This document shows positions 15,603 through 23,174 of a stretch of 43,513 nt of DNA, in pieces; within the stretch, counting starts at the first letter, position 1; each line of letters starts with the position of its first letter. The notes below the pieces were generated by a model. The model ran no database searches and was not told the origin of the DNA. It was given only the letters and a program-made list of their open reading frames with translations. A program made the translations under genes and the position numbers. This DNA comes from Planctomycetes bacterium GWF2_41_51 (lineage in GTDB: Bacteria > Planctomycetota > Phycisphaerae > Sedimentisphaerales > UBA12454): positions 1 through 43,513 of the forward strand of contig MHXZ01000074.1 in the NCBI GenBank assembly GCA_001825665.1, read 5' to 3'.

Positions 15603-17654
15603 TTACCAGTTCTGCATACAATCTGAATCCTCGGGGTCATTGCATTGCATCCATTGAATTGCAAAGTCGCTAAAATCAGAGAAATCGACCATGCCGTCGG
15701 TTGGCTCAAAATCTGCACCATTGCAATTATTAATGGTATCGCAATCACTTCTAAGCCAGTATTCAGAGATGACAGAAAGGTCTTCGTAATCGACCCGGCA
15801 GTCGCCATTTAAATCTGAAAGCAGAGTGTAGCCGAAACTTTGTACTTGTGTGCAATTTTGCGGTATGAGAGAGCCATTAAGTGCAATTGTGGTTATAGAA
15901 TTTTTCGGGAGAAGAACTGAATCTATGTAACTGCCGAGGAGAACGCAATTTTCAGTGGAGCTTGAACGGTAAACGCTGCCGGATGAAACTTCGAAATTAC
16001 CGAAAGAATTGAAAGTCAGAGTAATATCAGAGTCATTGGAAATATTTATCAGTATTATAGATAGCTGATTATTTTCGGGATTTATGAATGAGCTCATCCT
16101 CAATGCAGAGGTGTTACTCGATGCTGCGACACGCTGCCAGTTCGGGTCTGTAAAATATGAAAAATGTTTAAAAGCATAATAAACAGGATTGATCGTATAG
16201 TTAGGAGTTGTAAGGCTTATAAGTCCTGACGGAGAGGCCCAGAATAAATCCCAATAAAGATAAGCGGAAACATTCTCAACGGTTAAACAATTATTCATCA
16301 GCATCGCAAGATTCATCGCGTTTGCCCATGTGTTGACGGGGGAACCTGAAAATTCAGTTTGAAATACAGGCTTGTCGCTGTAGAGATTTTTGAATGTGGT
16401 CATTGCTGAAATAAGCTGGTCGGGATTATCGGCACTGCCATCATAAAGATGATGCGCATAACCGTAAATATTAGATTTGTCCGTTGTATTAAGTGCATTT
16501 AGATAGCTTGCGGTACCGCCTAAACTTGCGCTTTCGGGCGCGAGAAGTTTTGGAGGATTAGGCATTGTATTTAGATTTGCGTAAAGGGCGGCAAAACCCT
16601 GTTTATAGCCTGCACGAGTTGAATTTTCAGTCGGATCCCATAGACAGGTATGCCAATCTGCCGACCATTGCGGTTCATTTTGCATATTTAAATAGTATGT
16701 ATTAACGCCGGCATTCGACCATGCAGTTAAACTGTCGCGCCACCATTGCGCAAATTGAGTATATTTATAATTGCCATTAGCGTCTTTGATTAAAGTACCG
16801 CCATTTTCAAAATCGTTATTGCTTTTCAGATAAGCAGGCGGCCCCCATGATGAATTCATGACTCTGATTGGATGGCCGAGAGAAGTCCGGGCGGCGGCAA
16901 TGATTGTTGCCGAACGTGTAATATATCCATTGTCTATATCATAAGTATTGCGAACGCGATATATATCAAGGCCTAAATCACGGAACATTGTATTATATAG
17001 GTTTGTTCTTATTGTCGATGAATAGTTTAAAACGCTCTGTTCGTACCATCCGCCTGCTGCACCGAAACCTTCTAAAATCTGGTAACGTGTATCTATATTA
17101 ATAGAAGCAGCAGCGTCAAATCCCTGCGATGGGTCGGGGCCGTAAACATTTGCATCATCGACATAGATATCGACGCCTGAATTCGGCCCTTCGAAATAGA
17201 CATATAATTCTGTTAGGGGACCGTTTGCGGTTAAATTGTAATTATTTGAAAGATAAATCCAGCCGGTGTTGTTTGCTGTGCCTGTTGCTACGTTAGCATA
17301 AGTAGTAACGCCATCAACCTTTTTTTGAACGGTTATCTTCACGGTTCCGCTCGATGCGCTTATTCTTAATCTCGCCGAGATTTGATAAGTAGAGCCTATG
17401 ATCATTTTATTCAGCATGTCCTGCTGTATGCCATTCCATGTTGCGGTTCTATTATAAGCTCTGCCGCTTTGTGAGCCGTTGTAAACGGGAGAAGAAACTG
17501 CAGAAATAGAACAGCTTCGGCTTGTCCATCCAGTGGTGCCGCTTTCAAAGCCGGGATTTGTCAGAATGTTAATATTCGCAGCAAAGACATTGGTTATAAA
17601 TAGAAGCGCAAAAGGAATAAATGGTAATTGCGGATATTTAAATTTTATTATCAT
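15603..17654 (-). CDS. Secreted GH30-family xylanase with CBM22-like module and dockerin-like tail (copy C)
   Basis: 683 residues, first gene of the minus-strand operon. A signal peptide ends at NVFA (about 25). The CBM22-like domain follows (NPGFESGTTGWTSRSCS, TWNGIQQ, DDANVYGP), then the GH30 barrel from ILEGFGAAGGWYE. The acid/base is Glu327 in NMQNEPQW and the nucleophile Glu434 in FQTEFSG. Unlike copies A and B it continues after KNSITTIAL into a two-loop calcium-binding dockerin-like domain (about 612-683: DLNGDCRVDYEDL; ADFEPTDGMVDFSDF) that ends in QNW. AGGAG lies 9 nt before ATG 17654. A promoter and a one-mismatch LacI-type operator lie within 90 bases upstream. Probably endo- or exo-acting on decorated xylan; subfamily uncertain. 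Confidence 0.9.
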   Translation of the reverse strand: MIIKFKYPQLPFIPFALLFITNVFAANINILTNPGFESGTTGWTSRSCSISAVSSPVYNGSQSGRAYNRTATWNGIQQDMLNKMIIGSTYQISARLRISASSGTVKITVQKKVDGVTTYANVATGTANNTGWIYLSNNYNLTANGPLTELYVYFEGPNSGVDIYVDDANVYGPDPSQGFDAAASINIDTRYQILEGFGAAGGWYEQSVLNYSSTIRTNLYNTMFRDLGLDIYRVRNTYDIDNGYITRSATIIAAARTSLGHPIRVMNSSWGPPAYLKSNNDFENGGTLIKDANGNYKYTQFAQWWRDSLTAWSNAGVNTYYLNMQNEPQWSADWHTCLWDPTENSTRAGYKQGFAALYANLNTMPNPPKLLAPESASLGGTASYLNALNTTDKSNIYGYAHHLYDGSADNPDQLISAMTTFKNLYSDKPVFQTEFSGSPVNTWANAMNLAMLMNNCLTVENVSAYLYWDLFWASPSGLISLTTPNYTINPVYYAFKHFSYFTDPNWQRVAASSNTSALRMSSFINPENNQLSIILINISNDSDITLTFNSFGNFEVSSGSVYRSSSTENCVLLGSYIDSVLLPKNSITTIALNGSLIPQNCTQVQSFGYTLLSDLNGDCRVDYEDLSVISEYWLRSDCDTINNCNGADFEPTDGMVDFSDFSDFAIQWMQCNDPEDSDCMQNW

Positions 17655-17686
17655 CTATCCCGACTCCTGCATAAAGGAACTTGTGC

Positions 17687-17700
17687 AGTAAACGATTACT
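17687..17700. promoter_or_regulatory. LacI-type operator of the xylanase operon
   Basis: AGTAAACGATTACT differs from the perfect core AGTAAACGTTTACT at one position. It lies just downstream of the minus-strand -10 box at 17711-17716, at about +4 to +17, where bound repressor would block the operon that starts with the GH30 gene. Confidence 0.75.
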
Positions 17701-17710
17701 TACTTTGTGT

Positions 17711-17740
17711 ATAATAGCTTAAACATTAAGAGCAAGTCAA
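17711..17740 (-). promoter_or_regulatory. Predicted sigma70 promoter of the 12.6-kb xylanase operon
   Basis: On the minus strand TTGACT (17740-17735), an 18-bp spacer and TATTAT (17716-17711) form a good promoter reading into the GH30-GH10-GH30-GH30-ABC-URO-D-GH43 operon. Gene spacing in that operon runs from 4-bp overlaps to 47 bases, so this may be its only main promoter. Confidence 0.7.
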
Positions 17741-17826
17741 GGAATTTTGTTAAATTATTTACCCGAATACGCATATTTCCTTAATTTACAAACTCCCATT
17801 TTTTACATGAAAACGCCTTTTTTTAT

Positions 17827-17870
17827 AAAAAAATTAAAAAAAACGCAAAAAAATAAAAAAAATCTCAAAA
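17827..17870. promoter_or_regulatory. Phased A-tracts (curved DNA / UP element) between the divergent promoters
   Basis: Five A-tracts of 7, 8, 7, 8 and 4 bases (17827-33, 17836-43, 17847-53, 17855-62, 17867-70) have centres spaced about 8.5-10.5 bp apart, close to one helical turn. This should bend the DNA strongly. The block ends 4 bases before the -35 box of the LacI-family gene and can also serve as an UP element. The whole 322-base gap between the divergent genes contains only this, the two promoters and the two operators. Confidence 0.65.
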
Positions 17871-17874
17871 CATC

Positions 17875-17903
17875 TTGACGCGCCTGTTCAATAGTGCTAT
17901 TTT
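17875..17903 (+). promoter_or_regulatory. Predicted promoter of the LacI-family regulator gene
   Basis: TTGACG (17875-17880) is followed after 17 bp by TATTTT (17898-17903), a weaker -10 box than that at 1771. The same TTGACG occurs at a similar distance from the operator in the PEP-CTERM promoter. The operator at 17909-17922 overlaps the expected start site. Confidence 0.6.
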
Positions 17904-17908
17904 ATAGT

Positions 17909-17922
17909 AGTAAACGTTTACT
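17909..17922. promoter_or_regulatory. LacI-type operator, perfect 14-bp palindrome, autoregulatory
   Basis: AGTAAACGTTTACT is a perfect palindrome located 54 bases before the GTG start of the LacI-family gene and directly after its promoter. With the site at 17687-17700, 222 bp away centre to centre, it would allow a tetrameric or looped repressor to shut both divergent transcripts. Confidence 0.8.
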
Positions 17923-17976
17923 TGTTTTTTTGAGCTTTTGAACAACAGCGGAAAAAGATAATGTAGCGGAGTTTTT

Positions 17977-19002
17977 GTGGCTGAGAATAACACAGTACCA
18001 ACGGTGAAAGAGGTTGCAGCGCACTGCGGCGTAAGTGAGGCTACTGTAAGCAGGGTCTTAAACGGCAATTATAAGAACGGCTTTTCAGTAAGGCAGGAGT
18101 TGCGACAGAAAATAACCCAGGTGGCGGATGCCTTGGGTTACAGACCTAATCTTGCGGCAAAGAATTTAGTTCGACGTCAAACCAAAATGATAGCAATACT
18201 GGGCTGCGACACAGTGCTTGGCTGGCCCGGGAACATTTACCAAACAATTATAAATGCCAGTGTTCGTGCGCTGCATATCAGAGGGTACGATGTATGCATT
18301 ACAATTCCAAATCTTGAAAAAAGTAATACAGAGCTGCCATCGTGGAGAGTAGATGGCGCTATAGTAATGCAGGAATGTTCCGAGCAAACAGTAGAAGCGA
18401 TGGAAAAATCAGGATTGCCGTACGTAGTAATTAATGGTGTTGCCGGGCCAAACGGCTCGATAATAATTCCTGATGATATCGATGCAACAAGACGAGCGTT
18501 AAATCATTTGATAGATATGGGCCATCGCAGGATCGCATACGCAGGACCGACATCCAGCCATAAAGAGCATCGCAGTATTGTTGACCGCCATGATACGTAT
18601 GTGTCCGAACTTACCGAGCACGGGCTTGAGCCGATAAGCGGTCATAATACAGTATTCCGTTCAGCACCGGCGTTTTTAGCTTCAACAGTGTTAAAAAATC
18701 AGGCAACAGCTATTCTTGCGTATGACCATGTGGAAGCGATAAAAATCATTCACGCGGCACATACGCTGGATATTCAGATTCCCAAACAGGTAAGCCTGGT
18801 GTGTTTCAACGATGAATATTTATGTGATGTTGTAACGCCGGCGCTGACTACGATTGGAGTTCCGCTTCGAAGAATGGGCAGAATCGCAGCACAGACATTG
18901 CTAAGCCAAATTGACTCGCCTCAAAGTTATTCTCCGCAATGTATAAGACTATCACAGGACTTGATAATACGGGCATCGACAGCGCAACCATTTAAGAGGT
19001 AA
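17977..19002 (+). CDS. LacI-family transcriptional regulator, probable xylan-regulon repressor
   Basis: A 341-residue regulator. Residues 8-30 form the helix-turn-helix (TVKEVAAHCGVSEATVSRVLNG) and about 45-62 the hinge (YRPNLAAKNLVRRQT), with a Leu available to insert into the central CG step of the operator. Residues 65-335 are the periplasmic-binding-protein-like effector domain (MIAILGCD, GHRRIAYAGP, LVCFNDE). The start is GTG 17977, preceded by GGAG at a 5-nt spacing. The gene sits between two classes of xylanolytic genes, and the same palindrome lies before itself, the divergent operon and the distant PEP-CTERM gene. The inducer is likely a xylo-oligosaccharide or xylose, by inference from context only. 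A degenerate half-site near 22181 was not counted. Confidence 0.9.
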   Translation: MAENNTVPTVKEVAAHCGVSEATVSRVLNGNYKNGFSVRQELRQKITQVADALGYRPNLAAKNLVRRQTKMIAILGCDTVLGWPGNIYQTIINASVRALHIRGYDVCITIPNLEKSNTELPSWRVDGAIVMQECSEQTVEAMEKSGLPYVVINGVAGPNGSIIIPDDIDATRRALNHLIDMGHRRIAYAGPTSSHKEHRSIVDRHDTYVSELTEHGLEPISGHNTVFRSAPAFLASTVLKNQATAILAYDHVEAIKIIHAAHTLDIQIPKQVSLVCFNDEYLCDVVTPALTTIGVPLRRMGRIAAQTLLSQIDSPQSYSPQCIRLSQDLIIRASTAQPFKR

Positions 19003-19083
19003 AAAAATGTTGATTGTATTAAATGAAAGCGAAGTAAAGTGAGTAGAGGAAAAAGTAAAAGAAATTTTATAGGAGGTATCAAG

Positions 19084-20304
19084 ATGAAAAAGAAATTGCT
19101 AATTGTTATTTTATTATGTTTAGGTATCGGCACAGCCTATGCTGATGAGGTGATAAATATTGACCTCAACAATTATGGGAATGCTACGCCATATACAGGA
19201 ACCGCTGTTGTTGATGATGGCATCAATCGGTGGAATGTTTATTATGGAAGCTGGGGGCTGCCGATGGGTTCGCCTCGCAGTGCTAATCTGGCGGGTTCTA
19301 CTGAACCATGTCAGCCGAGTACTTATGCGGCACAGGTTTGGATTGGCGATCCCGGTGTTGACCATAATTATGTTACCGGAGCCGGAGACGGATTGATGGA
19401 TGACGGATTTATTAATAATCCAGCGATTGCAGGAGATCCAAATATACGGTTATGGGGCCGAGATGCTTACGGCGGAACATTTGATGTCTATGTTTATGGC
19501 AGTGAGACAGGAAGTTTCACGTTGACAAGAGGCGGTGTTGTAATCGGTACGAAAACTGTAACAGGCGGAATAACTGCCGGTCAGTTTGTCGAAGGCGGAA
19601 ATTATGTTGTATTTCCGGCTGTTAATATTTCGAATGATCCAGATTTTCTACTTATTAAATATTCAAACATTATAAACGGTATTCAGCTTGTAAAACAAAA
19701 AGACCCAATCGCATTACAGAACGGAACTGAATTCGGATTTGCAGACTACGATGTCGCATTCGAGACAAATGGAAGAGGCGAAGATGATCAGCCATTCGGT
19801 CCTGATCTTATCGGGCCAGACGACTGGAGCCCTTACGGGTACATCAGTTACCTGGATAGTGGCGAATATATGGAATATGATTTCACAATGGATGAATTAA
19901 ATGAAGGTGAATACAATGTTTATGTTATAGTTGATGTTCTGGAATATGACGCAAACAACATGGATTTGTATATAAACGATTTGTTCCTTGGTACAGCAAA
20001 AGCTCCTTATTCAGGCGGATTAGAACTGGCGCAAACGGCACCACTTACAGTAAATATTTTTGGCGGTTCTGATGTTCAAACTTTCAAATGGGAAATGTCT
20101 GCTCTTTATTATCATAATGCTGCATATTTCCGATTCGAACGAATTGGGCCAATTAATATGCCGGATTGTGATGCAGTTTACAGATATGGATTTGAATATG
20201 CGGGTGATTTTAACAGGGATTGCAAGATTGATTTTAAAGACCTCGATATGATGACAGAACAGTGGCTTAGCTGCATAGACCCTAATGAAAATAATTGTCC
20301 GTAA
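19084..20304 (+). CDS. Secreted protein with CBM6/35-like region and dockerin-like tail
   Basis: 406 residues. ATG 19084 is used because a perfect AGGAGGT lies 6 nt upstream (19071-19077); an in-frame GTG at 19039 would put extra residues before the signal peptide. The signal peptide (KKKLLIVILLCLGIGTAYA) precedes a beta-rich region with no sure family (INIDLNNYGNATPYTGTAVV). Residues about 220-360 resemble CBM6/CBM35-type domains (EFGFADYDVAFETNG, GYISYLDSGEYMEYDF, FKWEMSALYYHNAAYFRFERI). The C-terminus has one EF-hand/dockerin-like loop, DFNRDCKIDFKDLDMMTEQW. No catalytic motif is visible. Position directly after the LacI-family gene and before an ABC sugar importer suggests a non-catalytic xylan-binding or scaffolding protein. 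Confidence 0.75.
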   Translation: MKKKLLIVILLCLGIGTAYADEVINIDLNNYGNATPYTGTAVVDDGINRWNVYYGSWGLPMGSPRSANLAGSTEPCQPSTYAAQVWIGDPGVDHNYVTGAGDGLMDDGFINNPAIAGDPNIRLWGRDAYGGTFDVYVYGSETGSFTLTRGGVVIGTKTVTGGITAGQFVEGGNYVVFPAVNISNDPDFLLIKYSNIINGIQLVKQKDPIALQNGTEFGFADYDVAFETNGRGEDDQPFGPDLIGPDDWSPYGYISYLDSGEYMEYDFTMDELNEGEYNVYVIVDVLEYDANNMDLYINDLFLGTAKAPYSGGLELAQTAPLTVNIFGGSDVQTFKWEMSALYYHNAAYFRFERIGPINMPDCDAVYRYGFEYAGDFNRDCKIDFKDLDMMTEQWLSCIDPNENNCP

Positions 20305-20365
20305 GTATTGAATAAGGATTGATAGCAAAATGAAAGAATTAATGAAGATATAAGGAGAAGGTGCA

Positions 20366-22111
20366 ATGAAATATAAAATTAAAATGTTATTGATGACTTT
20401 GGTTCTTTTAGGCCTTACCCATGCCGTCTTAGGGGCCGCTGGGGAAAGTGTGGTAAAAACAATGTATATCGATGGAGTGCAGGTTGCACAGGCAACAGTC
20501 GATGGAAATGGTTTGACCTGGCCCAGTGATTATATAGTAATTGGTGCTGAGGGAAACCGAGGCTATATGTATAACGAGTACTTAGGCAAAATAGATGATT
20601 TTGCGATTTATGGTGGAGTTATGCCGGAAAGCCGAGTTACGGCACATTATAATGCAAGAACCAGTTACAGCGGCTATTCATCAGCGGTTCAGGCGGATGT
20701 TCCAAAACTCTGGCTGAAATTTGATGACAGCAGCAAAGCAAATAATGCTACTGCGGTAAACTCTGGAACTGTAACTGCAAAGAATGGAACATACATAGTA
20801 ACAGGTTCAGGTAGTTTCGCAACTGTAGCAGGTTTTGTGACTGGCAGTAATGCAGTTGAATTTGTCGGCCCTGTTTCGGCAGATGGCCCCGGAAGTTGTA
20901 TTGATATCTTTGATGATGCAGGAGATTTTGGTTCTTTGCTTGACGGCGATGTGTCAATTGAGTTGTGGGTAAATTATACACATTCCCAAGATTATCCAAG
21001 ATTTTTCCAGCATAATGGTAATTGGGAAGCATTGGGCGGTTATGGCGTTACTGTTAATGATTCGAATCAGTTAATAATGCTGGGCGGCAATGTGAACAAT
21101 TACGCATCACTTCCGACAGATATTAATAATGGAAGCTGGCATCACATTGTTGTTACATACGATTCAACTTATGTAGAGCCGGTACTGCCCGAAACCGGTG
21201 TGTATGCTGATGAAATAGTCTCAGATAACCCAGTCGTTTGGCTGCGTTTTGAGAGCGAAGACCCCATTGATTCAGCAGCTAATGGCGCAAATCACTGGGT
21301 AGGTTACGGTTCTGCGGCGAGTATAGTAAGCAGAGTCGGCGGTGTAGGTAACTCTGTTCTTTTAAATGGAACAAGTGGCGCCGGCGTATACGGTGTCGCG
21401 ATTACAAACAATCCGAACTCTCCTCCTTTGGTTGGAGGAGGATATGCGGTTTATGGCGATCAGTATGCTTTCGCCCCCGGCGATATAACCTTTGAAATGT
21501 GGTACAAAACTCTTCCGCCGGGTCAACCGCAGCCAGGCAATTATGCACCGTTTTTCCAGCAGCACGGTTCATATACACACGAACCATGTGCTCCAGCCGT
21601 TACCAATTCAGATGGGACAATCCGTGTTTTCGGCGGAGCCGGAGCCGGCTATACGGGTGTAAATTCTAAGTTTGACGGCCAGTGGCACCATCTGGTAGTT
21701 ACTTATGATGAACAATATTTAGGCGATCCGGACGGGATGTTTGTGAAAGTATATTTGGATGGTGTCTGGAAAGACGATACCAATTTCACTGCTGCCAGAT
21801 CTATCCTCGGCCCTGAATTATCTCACCTTCTCATCGGTGCCCAGAATGACATTGGAAATACTTATAATGTATTTGCGGGATATATAGATGAGTTTGCAAT
21901 TTATGATGGACTGCTGAGTCCTGAACGCATTTTAGCTCACTACGTAGCATGGCAGCCGCAGAGTTGTGAAGACCTCGTAGAAAGAGGCTATGCAAGTCCT
22001 ATGGATTTCAATGAGGATTGTAAGGTAAACTTCGCAGATTTTGCAGAATTCGCAGTCAATTGGATGATGTGTAATGATCCTGAAGATTTGAATTGTACAC
22101 CGAACTGGTGA
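20366..22111 (+). CDS. Secreted LamG-domain protein with permuted LamG and dockerin-like tail
   Basis: 581 residues. A signal peptide ends near AVLGA (about 24). Residues 27-98 correspond to the C-terminal half of a LamG/concanavalin-type lectin domain (MYIDGVQV, IVIGAEGN, YLGKIDDFAIYGG), and 112-266 to the N-terminal half of one (LWLKFDD, SIELWVN, WHHIVVTYD at 258). Residues about 287-528 form one complete LamG domain (VVWLRFE, ITFEMWYK, WHHLVVTYD at 440, YIDEFAIYDG). The two halves at the start are therefore in reverse order, as in a circular permutation. The last 37 residues are one dockerin-like loop (DFNEDCKVNFADF) ending in TPNW. AAGGAGAAGG precedes ATG 20366. No catalytic residues are recognised; carbohydrate binding is inferred. 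Confidence 0.78.
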   Translation: MKYKIKMLLMTLVLLGLTHAVLGAAGESVVKTMYIDGVQVAQATVDGNGLTWPSDYIVIGAEGNRGYMYNEYLGKIDDFAIYGGVMPESRVTAHYNARTSYSGYSSAVQADVPKLWLKFDDSSKANNATAVNSGTVTAKNGTYIVTGSGSFATVAGFVTGSNAVEFVGPVSADGPGSCIDIFDDAGDFGSLLDGDVSIELWVNYTHSQDYPRFFQHNGNWEALGGYGVTVNDSNQLIMLGGNVNNYASLPTDINNGSWHHIVVTYDSTYVEPVLPETGVYADEIVSDNPVVWLRFESEDPIDSAANGANHWVGYGSAASIVSRVGGVGNSVLLNGTSGAGVYGVAITNNPNSPPLVGGGYAVYGDQYAFAPGDITFEMWYKTLPPGQPQPGNYAPFFQQHGSYTHEPCAPAVTNSDGTIRVFGGAGAGYTGVNSKFDGQWHHLVVTYDEQYLGDPDGMFVKVYLDGVWKDDTNFTAARSILGPELSHLLIGAQNDIGNTYNVFAGYIDEFAIYDGLLSPERILAHYVAWQPQSCEDLVERGYASPMDFNEDCKVNFADFAEFAVNWMMCNDPEDLNCTPNW

Positions 22112-22129
22112 TATTAAATAATATTGACG

Positions 22130-22154
22130 GCGGCTGGGTTCGCTTCCCGGCCGC
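22130..22154 (+). other. GC-rich hairpin between the LamG protein and the pseudopilin
   Basis: GCGGCTGGG (22130-22138) pairs with CCCGGCCGC (22146-22154) over 9 bp with one U-G wobble and a 7-nt loop. It is not followed by a T-run, so it may protect the 3' end of the upstream message or cause partial termination, leaving secreted proteins more abundant than the importer. Confidence 0.5.
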
Positions 22155-22246
22155 TGTATTGCGGGTTTAATGCCAGAGCAAGTAAACTCGATTATGTAAT
22201 GCGTATAGAAAACGGCAGAAGTTAATTTTATTCTCGGAGTATAGTG

Positions 22247-23083
22247 ATGAGAAAATTAAAAGGTTTTACATTAGTCGAATTGTTAGTTGTGATTTCAATT
22301 ATTGCAATGCTTCTTGCGATATTGATACCGAGTCTGCAAAAAGCAAGGCAAGTTGCACAGAGAATAATTTGTTCAAATCATCTAAAAAGTTTGACTTTAG
22401 CTAATGCAGCATATGCAACTCAAAACGATGGCCGGTATGTTCCTGTCAGATATGATGATGATCCTTATGATCAGGCATGGGTAGCCAACCAGGCATTCAG
22501 GAAATTGCTTGAATGGGACAAATATTTGAAACCGGATGACCTTGTCAAGAATAGAGACGGTACTACTGAAGTATCATATTATGATTTGCCTGATGCGTTT
22601 CTTTGCCCAGCCGATGTGATAAGCAGGTACACAAAGAACAGATACTATTTTGACAATGCCAATATATTGCTCAGCTATGGGTATAATTATACAGAATGGT
22701 CGATATTAGGGCAATGGGATCCATGGGCTGGTTTTCCTGCGGATGCCGGTCATAAAGCGGCAAACATCAAACAACCAGGAACCAAGTTAGCTTTTACTGA
22801 TTCTGTAGATTGGTGGGTATCCTGGGGCGGAGCCGATTATTTAAATGGCTGGGATAAACTCGGCCAGACTACTGTTGCGAAATATAAGGCTCTAAGTCCT
22901 GCGATTCACGGTCCTGTTATTTATCGTCACAATGAAGGCGCTGTAATTGCTTTCTATGATGGTCATTGCAAATATATGAGAAAACAGGAAGTATTTATCA
23001 AAGCAGATCGTGATGCTAAACCCCGAAAACCCGGAATGTGGGTATCTGATCCGGCGTTGTATTTGAAAAATAGAGAACCGTAA
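22247..23083 (+). CDS. Type II pseudopilin-like protein with H-X9-DG motif
   Basis: 278 residues with a prepilin-type N-terminus: a short basic leader, [29 protein letters not shown], the Glu at +5 and a long hydrophobic helix. The leader peptidase would cut between Gly and Phe. The C-terminal domain holds [14 protein letters not shown], in which His228 is followed by nine residues and then Asp-Gly (238-239), the H-X9-DG processing-associated motif common in planctomycete pseudopilin families. ATG 22247 is chosen over GTG 22244 because GGAG lies 7 nt upstream of it. It is encoded between surface glycan-binding proteins and an ABC importer, suggesting a surface or periplasmic fibre involved in substrate capture or enzyme export. 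That role is inference; the fold assignment is firm. Confidence 0.85.
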   Translation: MRKLKGFTLVELLVVISIIAMLLAILIPSLQKARQVAQRIICSNHLKSLTLANAAYATQNDGRYVPVRYDDDPYDQAWVANQAFRKLLEWDKYLKPDDLVKNRDGTTEVSYYDLPDAFLCPADVISRYTKNRYYFDNANILLSYGYNYTEWSILGQWDPWAGFPADAGHKAANIKQPGTKLAFTDSVDWWVSWGGADYLNGWDKLGQTTVAKYKALSPAIHGPVIYRHNEGAVIAFYDGHCKYMRKQEVFIKADRDAKPRKPGMWVSDPALYLKNREP

Positions 23084-23127
23084 ATCTGTAATAGTTTTTC
23101 ATAATAAAATATGTTAAAATAGGGGAG

Positions 23128-23146
23128 AGCTTAAAATAATTAAGCT
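23128..23146. other. Short AT-rich hairpin before the binding-protein gene
   Basis: AGCTTAA (23128-23134) and TTAAGCT (23140-23146) form a perfect 7-bp stem with a 5-base loop, 28 bases before ATG 23175. No T-run follows. It could be a regulator half-site pair or a transcript-processing hairpin. Confidence 0.35.
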
Positions 23147-23174
23147 GAAATTATGACATTGGAGTGTTGTTTAA

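Noticed and set aside
19039-19083. GTG start at 19039 for the CBM-like secreted protein
   Set aside because: It would add basic residues before the signal peptide; a perfect AGGAGGT sits 6 nt before ATG 19084.
22181-22200. Possible fourth LacI-type operator before the pseudopilin
   Set aside because: AGTAAAC is present but the second half does not mirror it, and no promoter is aligned with it.
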